Source: an uncultured bacterium (lineage in GTDB: Bacteria; Bacillota; Clostridia; Lachnospirales; Lachnospiraceae). From it: a stretch of DNA of 40,135 nucleotides. The position numbers and the translations under genes were made by a program. Positions 1 through 7,853 of the stretch are shown here, one piece after another; position 1 is the first letter of the stretch; each line of letters opens with the position of its first letter. Where the stretch lies: positions 1 to 40,135 of the forward strand of contig CAJMQE010000030.1 of the NCBI GenBank assembly GCA_905215405.1. The letters run 5' to 3'. Below the pieces are notes generated by a model. It was not told the origin of the DNA. It worked only from the letters and a program-made list of their open reading frames with translations, and did no database searches.

Positions 1-113
1 AAAATATGATTTGTCGGTCTACTTATCTCTCCAGATAATTCTTCCCTTTGACAAAATCAAAATATGATTTGTCGGTCTACTTATCTCTCCAGATAATTCT
101 TCCCTTTGACAAA
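1..113. repeat. 55-bp direct duplication of the infA 3' end
   Basis: Bases 1-55 are repeated exactly at 59-113 (period 58, with the 3-base spacer ATC at 56-58). The second copy contains the true infA stop codon (77-79) and last codons. The first copy is a detached duplicate of the same 3' end. Because this is the very edge of the sequence, a contig-end assembly artefact is at least as likely as a real tandem duplication. Confidence 0.85.
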
Positions 114-119
114 TCATAT
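62..119 (-). terminator. 12-bp inverted repeat spanning the infA stop codon
   Basis: ATATGATTTGTC (62-73) and GACAAATCATAT (108-119) are perfect reverse complements enclosing 34 bases that include the infA stop. On the minus strand the stem is followed by a short T-rich stretch (TTTTGATTTTG), so it could act as a weak terminator or an mRNA-end structure. It adjoins the edge duplication and may be affected by the same artefact. Confidence 0.4.
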
Positions 120-295
120 GGGGAGAGTTCGATTGTAACTTTGTCACCAGGTAAGATTCTGATAAAGTTCATACGAAGTTTACCACTAATGTGAGCTAAA
201 ACCTGATGGCCATTTTCTAATTCAACCTGGAACATTGCGTTAGGTAATTTTTCAATTACAGTTCCTTCAATTTCAATAACGTCTGCTTTTGACAT
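77..295 (-). CDS. infA: Translation initiation factor IF-1
   Basis: This 72-residue protein is the usual length for IF-1, a single S1/OB-fold that binds the ribosomal A site during initiation in the cytoplasm. The family signature runs through the whole protein: an N-terminal MSKADVIEIEGTV strand, the central GHQVLAHISGKLRMNFIRI, and the GDKVTIELSPYDLSKGRI end. The ATG at 295 is chosen over an upstream in-frame Met because GAAGGAGGAA (301-310) sits just before it. It is the last gene of the adk-map-KOW-infA tail of the spc operon; rpmJ, which normally follows, lies outside the window. Its 3' end is duplicated at the window edge. Confidence 0.97.
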   Translation of the reverse strand: MSKADVIEIEGTVIEKLPNAMFQVELENGHQVLAHISGKLRMNFIRILPGDKVTIELSPYDLSKGRIIWRDK

Positions 296-411
296 TTGTC
301 TTCCTCCTTCTTTATTCTGCATACCAATTATTCACTTTTAATCTATAAATATTCACGTATATCTATTATCGGCCAGTTTTGGCAGTTTCCATACGTTCAA
401 TATTTCCATAG

Positions 412-687
412 TCAGATTTTCTGTGCCTTATATAGCTTAATGGCTCTCTTTATATCTTCATTCATTAATGACTGATTACTCTTTAATTTATCACTAATAG
501 TCTGATCTACCACATTAATAATCTGTATGTGTTTCATACTTTTTTTCTTAGGTCTGTCCAGTGTTCTTGGCTGACCGTCTACCAAATATACATATTCATC
601 ATCACACTGAATTATTATATAAATATGTTTAAAATCATGACCAGCTTTTGATACTGCAAAGCTTCCTGTTTCATATCTGTTTTTCAT
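412..687 (-). CDS. KOW-domain RNA-binding protein (L14e-like)
   Basis: This is a 91-residue basic protein. It opens with GSFAVSKAGHDFKHIYIII, the G-x-V-x-S-x-A-G-x-D pattern of a KOW/SH3-like beta-barrel seen in small L14e-like proteins of Firmicutes. That is followed by a VYLVDGQPR strand pair, the lysine stretch PKKKSMKHIQ, and a helical tail. Such genes commonly sit between map and infA in Clostridia, where a ribosome- or RNA-associated role is assumed but unproven. The ATG at 687 is preferred (GGAG five bases upstream) over an in-frame TTG at 702 whose Shine-Dalgarno would be too close. It starts 28 nt after map. The 116-nt gap to infA shows no clear promoter. Confidence 0.85.
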   Translation of the reverse strand: MKNRYETGSFAVSKAGHDFKHIYIIIQCDDEYVYLVDGQPRTLDRPKKKSMKHIQIINVVDQTISDKLKSNQSLMNEDIKRAIKLYKAQKI

Positions 688-715
688 AAGTCTCCATTTC
701 AATATCCTTACTCAA

Positions 716-1483
716 CTATTGTTGTAACATTTGATTTAGTGATAAAACTACGGGTCCGTCCTTCGTGATCAGGACTGTATTTTCATAATGAGCAGATAAT
801 GAACCGTCTTTTGTTACAACTGTCCAATCGTCATCAAGCCATCTGATATCTTCATGGCCTGCATTAATCATTGGTTCTATGGCAAATGTCATGCCTTCCT
901 GAAGTCTCATACCTCTTCTTGTCTGCGTGAAATTAGGTATTTGTGGATCCTCATGAAGATTACTGCCTATTCCATGACCAACAAGTTCACGTACGACTCC
1001 ATAACCGAAGCTTTCTGCGTATGCTGCGATTGCATTGGATATCTCATATAGATGACATCCTTCTTTCGCATATTTAATACCTTCAAAAAAGCACTGTCTG
1101 GTAACGTCGATCAGCTGCTGAGCTTCTTTACTGATGTTTCCAACAGCAAATGTTCTTGCAGCATCTGAATGATACCCTTTGTAGATAACGCCTGCATCAA
1201 GACTTACAATATCTCCATCATGAAGCACTTTGCCATGAGATGGAATCCCATGAACGATTTCTTCATTAACAGAGACACAAATGGATGCCGGAAAACCATT
1301 ATAATTGAGAAATGATGGAATACAACCATAGCTTCTGATCAGTTCTTCACCGATCTTGTCAATCTGCTTTGTTGTAATTCCCGGTTTGATGACTTTTTCC
1401 AGTTCTAAAAGAACCGTTGCAAGAATTTTTCCTGCCTCTTTCATCAATTCGATTTCTCGCTTTGATTTTATAGACACGGGCAT
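716..1483 (-). CDS. map: Methionine aminopeptidase, type I
   Basis: This cytosolic metalloenzyme removes the initiator methionine from nascent proteins. At 255 residues it is a normal type Ia enzyme without the N-terminal zinc extension. Visible active-site elements are the substrate histidine in VNEEIVHGIPS, the metal aspartates in LDAGVIYKGYHSDAARTF, the metal histidine in GHGIG, and the glutamates in FAIEPMI and HYENTVL. It starts 4 nt after the adk stop, with its AGGAGA Shine-Dalgarno inside the adk end, so it is translationally linked to adk. The adk-map pair after secY is the standard Firmicute arrangement. Confidence 0.98.
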   Translation of the reverse strand: MPVSIKSKREIELMKEAGKILATVLLELEKVIKPGITTKQIDKIGEELIRSYGCIPSFLNYNGFPASICVSVNEEIVHGIPSHGKVLHDGDIVSLDAGVIYKGYHSDAARTFAVGNISKEAQQLIDVTRQCFFEGIKYAKEGCHLYEISNAIAAYAESFGYGVVRELVGHGIGSNLHEDPQIPNFTQTRRGMRLQEGMTFAIEPMINAGHEDIRWLDDDWTVVTKDGSLSAHYENTVLITKDGPVVLSLNQMLQQ

Positions 1484-1487
1484 TCCA

Positions 1488-2132
1488 TTATTCTCCTAAG
1501 ATCTTAACGATTGCTGCAAATACATCATTCATGTCCTGAGTACCATCTACTTCAGCTAATACACCTTTTTTCGTGTAGAAGTCGATTAATGGCTGAGTCT
1601 GATCATGATATACGGAAAGTCTGTTCTTTACAGTTTCTGGCTTATCATCATCTCTGAGGATTAATTTTTCGCCGCATGCATCACATACATCAGCAACTTT
1701 AGTTGGATTGTATTTGATATGGTATGTTGCGCCACATCCTACACAAGCTCTTCTGCCTGACATACGATTGATGATGTTTTCATCAGGTACTTCAACATTG
1801 ATTGCATAATCAACTGTTTCTCCGATTGCTTTTAAAGCAGCATCCAGAGCTTCTGCCTGAGGAATTGTTCTTGGGAAACCATCTAAAACATAACCATTTG
1901 CACAGTCAGGATTCTTAAATCTGTCCACTACAAGGTCAACTACTAATTCATCAGGAACAAGTTCACCTTTATCCATAAATGTTTTTGCTTTTTTTCCAAG
2001 TTCAGTGCCTTCTTTAATATTGGCTCTGAAAATATCACCTGTTGAAATGTGTGGAATTCCATACTTTTCAGCGATCTTCTTAGCCTGTGTTCCTTTACCT
2101 GCACCAGGTGCGCCTAACATAATAATCTTCAT
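1488..2132 (-). CDS. adk: Adenylate kinase with zinc-binding LID
   Basis: This enzyme interconverts ATP + AMP and 2 ADP. Its 214 residues begin with the P-loop GAPGAGKGT, followed by the AMP-binding segment HISTGDIFR, the GFPRT motif around residue 85, and the LID domain. The LID carries CVGC and CDAC pairs about 20 residues apart, the four-cysteine zinc site typical of Gram-positive long-form enzymes. It lies 88 nt downstream of secY, across a strong hairpin, and 4 nt before map. The Shine-Dalgarno GGAAAGGAAG is somewhat far from the ATG. Confidence 0.98.
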   Translation of the reverse strand: MKIIMLGAPGAGKGTQAKKIAEKYGIPHISTGDIFRANIKEGTELGKKAKTFMDKGELVPDELVVDLVVDRFKNPDCANGYVLDGFPRTIPQAEALDAALKAIGETVDYAINVEVPDENIINRMSGRRACVGCGATYHIKYNPTKVADVCDACGEKLILRDDDKPETVKNRLSVYHDQTQPLIDFYTKKGVLAEVDGTQDMNDVFAAIVKILGE

Positions 2133-2177
2133 ATGAAAATTACTTCCTTTCCCTATATTATCTCTTCATATAGAAAT

Positions 2178-2207
2178 GACTCACCTGGCAATAGCGCCAG
2201 GCAAGTC
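2178..2207 (-). other. Stem-loop in the secY-adk spacer
   Basis: In minus-strand RNA, GACU-UG-CCUGGC pairs with GCCAGG-UG-AGUC around a GCUAUU loop. That gives 12 continuous pairs, counting two wobbles in the middle. No U-run follows, so it is not a classic terminator. A processing, stabilising or protein-binding site between secY and adk is possible. It shares the sequence TGCCTGGCG with a hairpin before rpsC (9475-9495). Confidence 0.7.
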
Positions 2208-2220
2208 TATGTTTCAGTAT

Positions 2221-3534
2221 CTATTCGCTTAAAAATCCCTTATAATAACGATTGCACATCTGTGATTCGATCTGCTTTAATGTTTCAAGTACAACACCAA
2301 CAACAATGATCATTGATGTTCCACCGAATGAAACACTTGCATTGAACACACCAGAACATACGATAGGTATTAATGCTACTATAATAAGACCAACAGCACC
2401 TATAAATACAATATAATTCAATATCCTGTTTAAATAATCGGATGTAGATTTACCTGGATTAATACCCGGGATCACTCCACCCTGTCTCTTCATATTGTCT
2501 GCAACTTCAATCGGATTAAATGTAATCGATGTATAGAAATATGCAAATACGATAACTAAAATAATGTATACCAGTAAACCAATTGAATACTTTGGCATTG
2601 ATGGTTTACACCAATATGATGAGCTTAAGTACTTCGTCCACTCTGCGGATGACTTAAATAACTGTGCAATAATGACAGGGAACTGCATAAGTGATGATGC
2701 AAAAATAATTGGCATTACACCAGCAGTATTGACTTTCAGTGGAATATTAGTTGCCTGACCGCCAACCATTCTTCTACCAGCCATCTTCTGTGCATACTGA
2801 ACAGGAATTCTTCTTTCACCATCCTGTAAGAAGCATACGAAAGCAATAAGTACTACTACAATTGCTGCAATAATTACAGCTGCAAGTGTTCCCTTTGCAA
2901 TTGTCTGAGGTTTTACAAACTGTTCGAACAGTGATGCAAAATCTTCTGGCATACGTGAAACGATGTTAATCAACAGTACAATTGAAATACCATTTCCGAC
3001 ACCATTCTCGGTAATTCTTTCGCCAACCCACATAAGGAAAGCGGAACCAGCAGTAAGAGTTGCCACTACAACTACGATAGATGTAATGTAATGAATTGTA
3101 CTCATACTCTGATAATCTTTGATAAGTCCCTGATTACCAAAGCCTATTGCCATAGCAATACTTTCGATCAAAGCTAAAGCAACAGTAACATATCGTGTGA
3201 TTTCTGAAATCTTCTTTCTTCCATCTTCTCCTTCTTTTTGCATTTCCTCTAATTTAGGAATCGCAATTGTAAGAAGCTGAATAATAATGGAAGATGTAAT
3301 ATAAGGGGTAATACTCAATGCAAATACAGACATCTTCTCGAAAGAACCGCCTGTAAATGCATCAAGAAAACTCAAATCTCCTAAATTACTCAAAAGTGTA
3401 CTAAAATACTCTGTGTTTACTCCAGGAATAGGAAGGAAGCTTCCTATTCTAACAACAACCAGCATCATAAATGTATATAATAGTTTTTTTCTTATATCTT
3501 TGATTTTGAATGCATTTCGGAGTGTTTTGAGCAT
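2221..3534 (-). CDS. secY: Preprotein translocase subunit SecY
   Basis: This is the central pore subunit of the SecYEG channel in the cytoplasmic membrane. Its 437 residues contain about ten hydrophobic segments. The early region IRKKLLYTFMMLVVVRIGSF and the plug region SLLDAF-like segment (SFLDAFTGGSF) follow family order. The C-terminal cytosolic loops include FNPIEVADNMKRQGGVIPGI, which contains the conserved EVADN/GG(F/V)IPG signature used in ribosome and SecA contact. The start overlaps the rplO stop by one base (TAATG), showing translational coupling. Confidence 0.98.
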   Translation of the reverse strand: MLKTLRNAFKIKDIRKKLLYTFMMLVVVRIGSFLPIPGVNTEYFSTLLSNLGDLSFLDAFTGGSFEKMSVFALSITPYITSSIIIQLLTIAIPKLEEMQKEGEDGRKKISEITRYVTVALALIESIAMAIGFGNQGLIKDYQSMSTIHYITSIVVVVATLTAGSAFLMWVGERITENGVGNGISIVLLINIVSRMPEDFASLFEQFVKPQTIAKGTLAAVIIAAIVVVLIAFVCFLQDGERRIPVQYAQKMAGRRMVGGQATNIPLKVNTAGVMPIIFASSLMQFPVIIAQLFKSSAEWTKYLSSSYWCKPSMPKYSIGLLVYIILVIVFAYFYTSITFNPIEVADNMKRQGGVIPGINPGKSTSDYLNRILNYIVFIGAVGLIIVALIPIVCSGVFNASVSFGGTSMIIVVGVVLETLKQIESQMCNRYYKGFLSE

Positions 3535-3974
3535 TAGATCACCTCACAAGTTCCACCAAGAGCTTCGATCTTTTCTTTAGCTGTAGCACTAAAAGCATCA
3601 GCCTTAACAGTAAGCTTCTTTGTGAAGTCACCATTACCAAGAATCTTAACGCCATCTCTTGGATTTTTAACGATACCAGCTTCAATTAATGTTTCAACTG
3701 AAACTACTGCATCATTATCAAATCTCTCTAATGCGCTTAAGTTAATTCCTACGATATCTTTATGATTTCTGCATGTGAAACCTCTCTTAGGAATTCTTCT
3801 GTATAATGGCATCTGACCACCTTCAAAGCCTGGTCTTGGTGCTCCTGAACGTGCTTTCTGACCTTTGTGACCCTTACCAGCTGTTTTACCATTTCCTGAA
3901 CCGTGACCACGGCCTTTTCTGAAATTATCGCTTTTTACTGAACCTGCAGCAGGTTTTAAATTAGATAAGTTCAT
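3534..3974 (-). CDS. rplO: Ribosomal protein L15
   Basis: This large-subunit assembly protein has 146 residues. The glycine- and lysine-rich N-terminal half (RKGRGHGSGNGKTAGKGHKG, about residues 20-40) and the FEGGQMPLYRRIPKRGF motif are diagnostic. Two adjacent ATGs exist at 3977 and 3974. The second is 7 nt from the core of AGGAGGTG and gives the usual MNLSNLKPAAGS start, so it is chosen. The stop overlaps the secY start. Confidence 0.97.
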   Translation of the reverse strand: MNLSNLKPAAGSVKSDNFRKGRGHGSGNGKTAGKGHKGQKARSGAPRPGFEGGQMPLYRRIPKRGFTCRNHKDIVGINLSALERFDNDAVVSVETLIEAGIVKNPRDGVKILGNGDFTKKLTVKADAFSATAKEKIEALGGTCEVI

Positions 3975-4002
3975 CATTGCACCTCCTATTCCAAATTTTT
4001 AA

Positions 4003-4188
4003 TTACATTTCTTCTACTTTTAATAAATAACCAATTTGCTGAATCTGTCCTCTAGTTGATGCATTGTCTGGCATTTCAACTGTTTTATGCATTTTATTAA
4101 GTCCAAGAGCTTCAACAGTTCTTCTATGCTTTGGAACGCAACCGATTGGAGATTTAACTAATGTGATTTTTAATTTCTTATCTGCCAT
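4003..4188 (-). CDS. rpmD: Ribosomal protein L30
   Basis: This 61-residue protein matches the short bacterial L30 form. The KITLVKSPIGCVPKHRRTVEALGL core and a C-terminal IGYLLKVEEM strand are visible. It sits between rpsE (14 nt upstream) and rplO, as in nearly all spc operons. The Shine-Dalgarno GGAGGAATAAAAA precedes an ATG. Confidence 0.97.
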   Translation of the reverse strand: MADKKLKITLVKSPIGCVPKHRRTVEALGLNKMHKTVEMPDNASTRGQIQQIGYLLKVEEM

Positions 4189-4202
4189 TTTTTATTCCTC
4201 CT

Positions 4203-4712
4203 TTAGTTGTAAAGTTCTTCAACAGATTTACCACGAAGTCTAGCTACTTCTTCTGGAGTCTTTAACTGACTTAAACCATTAATTGTAGCAAGAACTACAT
4301 TTTGTTTATTGTTAGATCCTAATGATTTAGTACGGATATTCTTGATACCTGCAAGTTCGATAACTGAACGAGCTGGACCACCAGCGATAACACCAGTACC
4401 TTCTGGAGCTCTCTTAAGAAGTACGTTTGCACTTCCGAATTTACCGTAATGATCATGTGGAATACTAGCGTTTTCATCAACAGGTACAGCAACTAAGTGC
4501 TTAATTGCATCTTCTTTACCTTTACGGATAGCTTCAGGAATTTCTGCAGCTTTACCAACACCTGCACCAACGTGTCCGTTGCCGTCACCAACAACTACTA
4601 AAGCTGCGAATCTGAAGTTACGACCACCTTTAACAACCTTAGTTACACGTTTGATTGATACTACTTTTTCTGTGATTTCTAATTGACTAGCATCAATTAT
4701 TGTACGTTTCAT
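4203..4712 (-). CDS. rpsE: Ribosomal protein S5
   Basis: This 169-residue protein of the 30S decoding region helps maintain accuracy. The double-stranded RNA-binding N domain (KRVTKVVKGGRNFRFAALVV and GHVGAGVGKAAE) is followed by the C-terminal domain with GTGVIAGGPARSVIELAGI. The spectinomycin-associated loop (VKGGRNF) looks unaltered. It lies 17 nt after rplR. Confidence 0.98.
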   Translation of the reverse strand: MKRTIIDASQLEITEKVVSIKRVTKVVKGGRNFRFAALVVVGDGNGHVGAGVGKAAEIPEAIRKGKEDAIKHLVAVPVDENASIPHDHYGKFGSANVLLKRAPEGTGVIAGGPARSVIELAGIKNIRTKSLGSNNKQNVVLATINGLSQLKTPEEVARLRGKSVEELYN

Positions 4713-4729
4713 ACGTTTCTCCTCTCTGC

Positions 4730-5098
4730 TTAGAATTCAAGTCCAGCTTCACGAGCTGAATCTGCTAATGCTTTTACTTTTCCTTGATATATGAATCCGC
4801 CTCTGTCATAGACAACAGTTGTAATTCCCATTTCTAATGCTTTCTTTGCAATTACAGTACCTAAGTATGCAGCTGCATCAACGTTATTAGTTTTTTCTAA
4901 TTCAGCTTTAACTTCTTTCTGAAGTGTTGATGCTGAACAGAGAGTTTTACCAACTGTATCGTCAATAATCTGAGCGTACATATGATTATTGCTTCTAAAC
5001 ACAGCTAAACGTGGTCTCTGGGCTGTACCGCTGAAACGATTACGCAGTTTTCTATGCTTATTTTCACGAACTTCTGTTCTTGATTTTTTACTAACCAT
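4730..5098 (-). CDS. rplR: Ribosomal protein L18
   Basis: This 5S rRNA-binding protein has 122 residues. The basic N-terminus (KHRKLRNRFSGTAQRPRLAV) and the FRSNNHMYAQIIDD and VYDRGGFIYQGKVKALADSAREAGL motifs identify L18. It works with L5 in the central protuberance. The gap to rplF is 18 nt. The Shine-Dalgarno is the weaker GGAGTG. Confidence 0.98.
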   Translation of the reverse strand: MVSKKSRTEVRENKHRKLRNRFSGTAQRPRLAVFRSNNHMYAQIIDDTVGKTLCSASTLQKEVKAELEKTNNVDAAAYLGTVIAKKALEMGITTVVYDRGGFIYQGKVKALADSAREAGLEF

Positions 5099-5116
5099 TC
5101 TTGTTCACTCCTTTAA

Positions 5117-5659
5117 TTATTTCTTACCAGTCTTACCAACTTTACGTCTAATAACTTCATCAGCATATTTAATACCTTTACCTTTGTAAGGTTCAGGACG
5201 TCTCTTATCTCTGATTTCAGCAGCGTACTGGCCAACTTTTTCTTTATCGATACCTTTAATAGTAATCTTGTTCTGTCCATCAAGAACTGACTCGATACCT
5301 TCTGGATCTGTCATTTCCACTGGATGAGAATATCCTAATGATAAAACTAATGTTTTACCGTTCTTCTGTGCTCTGTAACCAACACCGTTAACTTCAAGAA
5401 CTTTTTCATAACCATCTGTAACACCTACAACCATGTTATGAATTAATGATCTTGTTAAACCGTGTAATGATTTCATTTTCTTTAAATCATTAGGTCTTGA
5501 GACAACGATTTCTTCTCCCTCAACCTTGATTGTCATTTCCGCAGGTAATACTCTTTCAAGTGTTCCCTTTGGTCCTTTTACAGTCACTTTGTTATTTTCT
5601 GCAACATCAACTGTAACACCAGCTGGTATAGCGATAGGCATTCTTCCTATACGTGACAT
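5117..5659 (-). CDS. rplF: Ribosomal protein L6
   Basis: This 180-residue protein of the large subunit sits near the factor-binding site. It has the duplicated L6 fold. MSRIGRMPIAIPAGV opens the first repeat, and the second repeat ends with RRPEPYKGKGIKYADEVIRRK, the signature for 23S rRNA contact. It starts after an unusually long 229-nt spacer from rpsH, with AGGAGGTACACGGC before the ATG. Confidence 0.98.
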   Translation of the reverse strand: MSRIGRMPIAIPAGVTVDVAENNKVTVKGPKGTLERVLPAEMTIKVEGEEIVVSRPNDLKKMKSLHGLTRSLIHNMVVGVTDGYEKVLEVNGVGYRAQKNGKTLVLSLGYSHPVEMTDPEGIESVLDGQNKITIKGIDKEKVGQYAAEIRDKRRPEPYKGKGIKYADEVIRRKVGKTGKK

Positions 5660-5888
5660 GCCGTGTACCTCCTTAAATTGGATTCGAAACCTAGAGTACC
5701 GGGCAGATTACTCCTGTTCATCCACCTACTGCTATGGTTCCCTGTTAATAGTTTCTATATATTAATCAGAATTACTCTGTTAATATCGCTATTTTATCTT
5801 AATTCAAAAAATTAAGTACTAAATAATAAGTCCGGCAATAGAGAAAAGTATAAAACTTTTCACTATTGACTCTTAACTTATCTGGATA
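5660..5888 (-). promoter_or_regulatory. Long structured spacer between rpsH and rplF
   Basis: The 229 bases have no gene, although most neighbours here are separated by less than 30 nt. Two hairpins are clear. GAGTA (5694-5698) pairs with TACTC (5709-5713). CAATAG-A-GAAAAGT (5836-5849) pairs with ACTTTTC-A-CTATTG (5855-5868) around a 5-nt loop. A poor promoter-like pair (TTGAAT, 16-bp gap, TATTAA) also lies here on the minus strand. It could be an r-protein control site or an internal promoter region; neither is proven. Confidence 0.5.
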
Positions 5889-6284
5889 CTACCATACAAA
5901 TGCAAGAACTTCTCCACCAACGTTAAGCTTTCTAGCTTCTCTGTCAGTGATAACACCCTGATTTGTTGAAATGATAGCTACGCCAAGGCCACCAAGAACT
6001 TTAGGAAGTTCTTCCTTGTTAGCGTATACACGAAGACCTGGTTTAGAGATTCTCTTGAGGCCTGTGATAATCTTTTCGTTTTTATCCTTACCGTATTTTA
6101 ATGTAACACGGATATCTTTAAAATTGCCGTTGTCAACGATATCAAAACCTTTGATATATCCTTCTTTTAAGAGGATTTCCGCGATAGAAATCTTCATCTT
6201 TGAAGCAGGAATATCAACTGTATCATGTTTTGCAGTGTTGGCATTACGGATTCTTGTAAGCATATCTGCGATTGGATCTGTCAT
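5889..6284 (-). CDS. rpsH: Ribosomal protein S8
   Basis: This central-domain 16S rRNA-binding protein has 131 residues. The MTDPIADMLTRIRNAN start and the ending GGLGVAIISTNQGVITDREARKLNVGGEVLAFVW pattern are diagnostic. S8 is the autoregulator of the spc operon in E. coli. Whether this one regulates is unknown, but a long structured spacer follows it. It is preceded by rpsN type Z with an 81-nt gap. Confidence 0.98.
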   Translation of the reverse strand: MTDPIADMLTRIRNANTAKHDTVDIPASKMKISIAEILLKEGYIKGFDIVDNGNFKDIRVTLKYGKDKNEKIITGLKRISKPGLRVYANKEELPKVLGGLGVAIISTNQGVITDREARKLNVGGEVLAFVW

Positions 6285-6365
6285 TAATGTTTCCTCCTTA
6301 TACTATATTAAATGGGACAATCACGAGTATTACCTGTAATCAGGCAATACTACGCTTCGCGATTC

Positions 6366-6551
6366 CTACCAAGATGCCTTCTTAACACCTGGTATCTGTC
6401 CTTTATATGCTAATTCACGGAAGCAAATTCTGCAGATTCCGTATTTTCTTAAATAAGCATGTGGACGTCCACAGATTCTACAACGTGTATATTCTCTTGT
6501 AGAGAATTTTGCAGGGCGCTGCTGCTTAACTTTCATTGAAGTTTTAGCCAT
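6366..6551 (-). CDS. rpsN: Ribosomal protein S14, zinc type (S14Z)
   Basis: At 61 residues this is the short zinc-ribbon form (also called rpsZ). CRIC and CRIC pairs 16 residues apart (RCRICGRPHAYLRKYGICRICF) make the zinc site, and it ends in the usual GVKKASW. It functions in assembly of the 30S head. It is placed between rplE and rpsH, as in Gram-positive spc operons. Confidence 0.98.
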   Translation of the reverse strand: MAKTSMKVKQQRPAKFSTREYTRCRICGRPHAYLRKYGICRICFRELAYKGQIPGVKKASW

Positions 6552-6569
6552 CGAATTTCCCTCCTATAA

Positions 6570-7109
6570 TTATTTCTTAAATGGCATGTTGAACATTCTC
6601 AACAATTCACGAGCTTCTTCGTCAGTGTTAGCTGTTGTTACCATAATAACATCCATACCTCTGACTTTATCAATCTTATCATATTCGATTTCAGGGAAAA
6701 TAATCTGTTCTTTAATACCAAGAGCATAGTTTCCTCTACCATCGAATGAATCAGCGCTAACGCCTCTGAAGTCACGTACACGTGGTAATGCAAGATTTAC
6801 TAATCTATCTAAGAATTCGTACATCTTTTCTCCACGAAGAGTAACCTTACAACCGATAGGCATTCCTTCTCTAAGTTTGAAGTTAGCGATTGAATTTTTA
6901 GCTCTTGTTAAAACTGCCTTCTGACCAGCGATTGTTTCAAGTTCTTTAACAGCTACATCTAAAACCTTTGAGTTATCCTTAGCTTCACCAACACCCATGT
7001 TGATTACGATCTTATCAAGCTTTGGTACCTGCATAACGTTTGTATAACCAAATTTCTTAGTCATAGCATCTACTATTTCATTTTTATATAAATCTTTAAG
7101 TCTACTCAA
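6570..7109 (-). CDS. rplE: Ribosomal protein L5
   Basis: This 5S rRNA-binding protein has 179 residues, a typical length. KIVINMGVGEAKDNSKVLD, the GQKAVLTRAKNSIANFKLREG stretch and DFRGVSADSFDGRGNYALGI are characteristic. The start codon is TTG (7107-7109), read as MSRLKDLY, with AGGAGGTCAGG upstream. No better ATG is available. Confidence 0.97.
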   Translation of the reverse strand: MSRLKDLYKNEIVDAMTKKFGYTNVMQVPKLDKIVINMGVGEAKDNSKVLDVAVKELETIAGQKAVLTRAKNSIANFKLREGMPIGCKVTLRGEKMYEFLDRLVNLALPRVRDFRGVSADSFDGRGNYALGIKEQIIFPEIEYDKIDKVRGMDVIMVTTANTDEEARELLRMFNMPFKK

Positions 7110-7131
7110 TTTTCCTGACCTCCTCTCCTAA

Positions 7132-7443
7132 TTAATCGATAACTTCGCCTGTTGACTTAGCAACACGTACTTTTTTATCGTCCTGGAATTTATAACCAAT
7201 CTTTGTTGGGTTTCCTTTATGAACATACATGATGTTTGAAAGATCAATTGGTGATTCCTGGTGGAGAATTCCACCCTGCTGATTAGCTGCGTTTGGTTTT
7301 GCATGTTTTGTAACCATGTTAACGCCTTCAACTAATGCTGTGTTCTTCTTAGCATTGATAGAAATAACTTTTCCTTCTTTGCCTTTGTCTTTTCCTGCGA
7401 TTACTTTAACTAAATCGCCTTTTTTAATCTTAACAGCTGACAT
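7132..7443 (-). CDS. rplX: Ribosomal protein L24
   Basis: This 103-residue assembly-initiator protein of the 50S subunit contains a KOW motif near the N-terminus (KKGDLVKVIAGKDKGKEGKV) and GVNMVTKHAKPNAANQQGGI in the middle. It sits 12 nt after rplN. GGAGGTGCCACA precedes the ATG. Confidence 0.98.
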   Translation of the reverse strand: MSAVKIKKGDLVKVIAGKDKGKEGKVISINAKKNTALVEGVNMVTKHAKPNAANQQGGILHQESPIDLSNIMYVHKGNPTKIGYKFQDDKKVRVAKSTGEVID

Positions 7444-7455
7444 TGTGGCACCTCC

Positions 7456-7824
7456 TTATAATACTTCTGGAGCTAAAGAAACAATCTTCATAAACTGTTT
7501 ATCTCTAAGCTCTCTTGCTACTGGTCCAAAAATACGAGTTCCTCTTGGTGTCTTATCATCTTTGATGATAACAGCAGCATTTTCGTCAAATTTTATATAT
7601 GAACCGTCTTTACGACGTGCACCTTTTACAGTACGTACAACTACGGCTTTAACTACATCGCCTTTTTTTACAACACCGCCTGGTGTTGCTTCTTTGACTG
7701 TAGCAACGATAACATCACCGATATTGGCATATCTTCTTGTAGATCCGCCCATAACTCGAATGCAAAGAATCTCTTTAGCACCTGTGTTATCCGCAACTTT
7801 AAGTCTTGATTCCTGTTGTATCAT
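7456..7824 (-). CDS. rplN: Ribosomal protein L14
   Basis: This 122-residue protein is one of the most conserved 50S proteins. MIQQESRLKVADNTGAKEIL, the RRYANIGDVIVATVKEATPG loop and the C-terminal GPVARELRDKQFMKIVSLAPEVL mark it. It contacts the inter-subunit bridge and the silencing-factor site. The gap from rpsQ is 29 nt. Confidence 0.98.
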   Translation of the reverse strand: MIQQESRLKVADNTGAKEILCIRVMGGSTRRYANIGDVIVATVKEATPGGVVKKGDVVKAVVVRTVKGARRKDGSYIKFDENAAVIIKDDKTPRGTRIFGPVARELRDKQFMKIVSLAPEVL

Positions 7825-7853
7825 AATACTACTCCTTTCAGTAATATTTTTAA

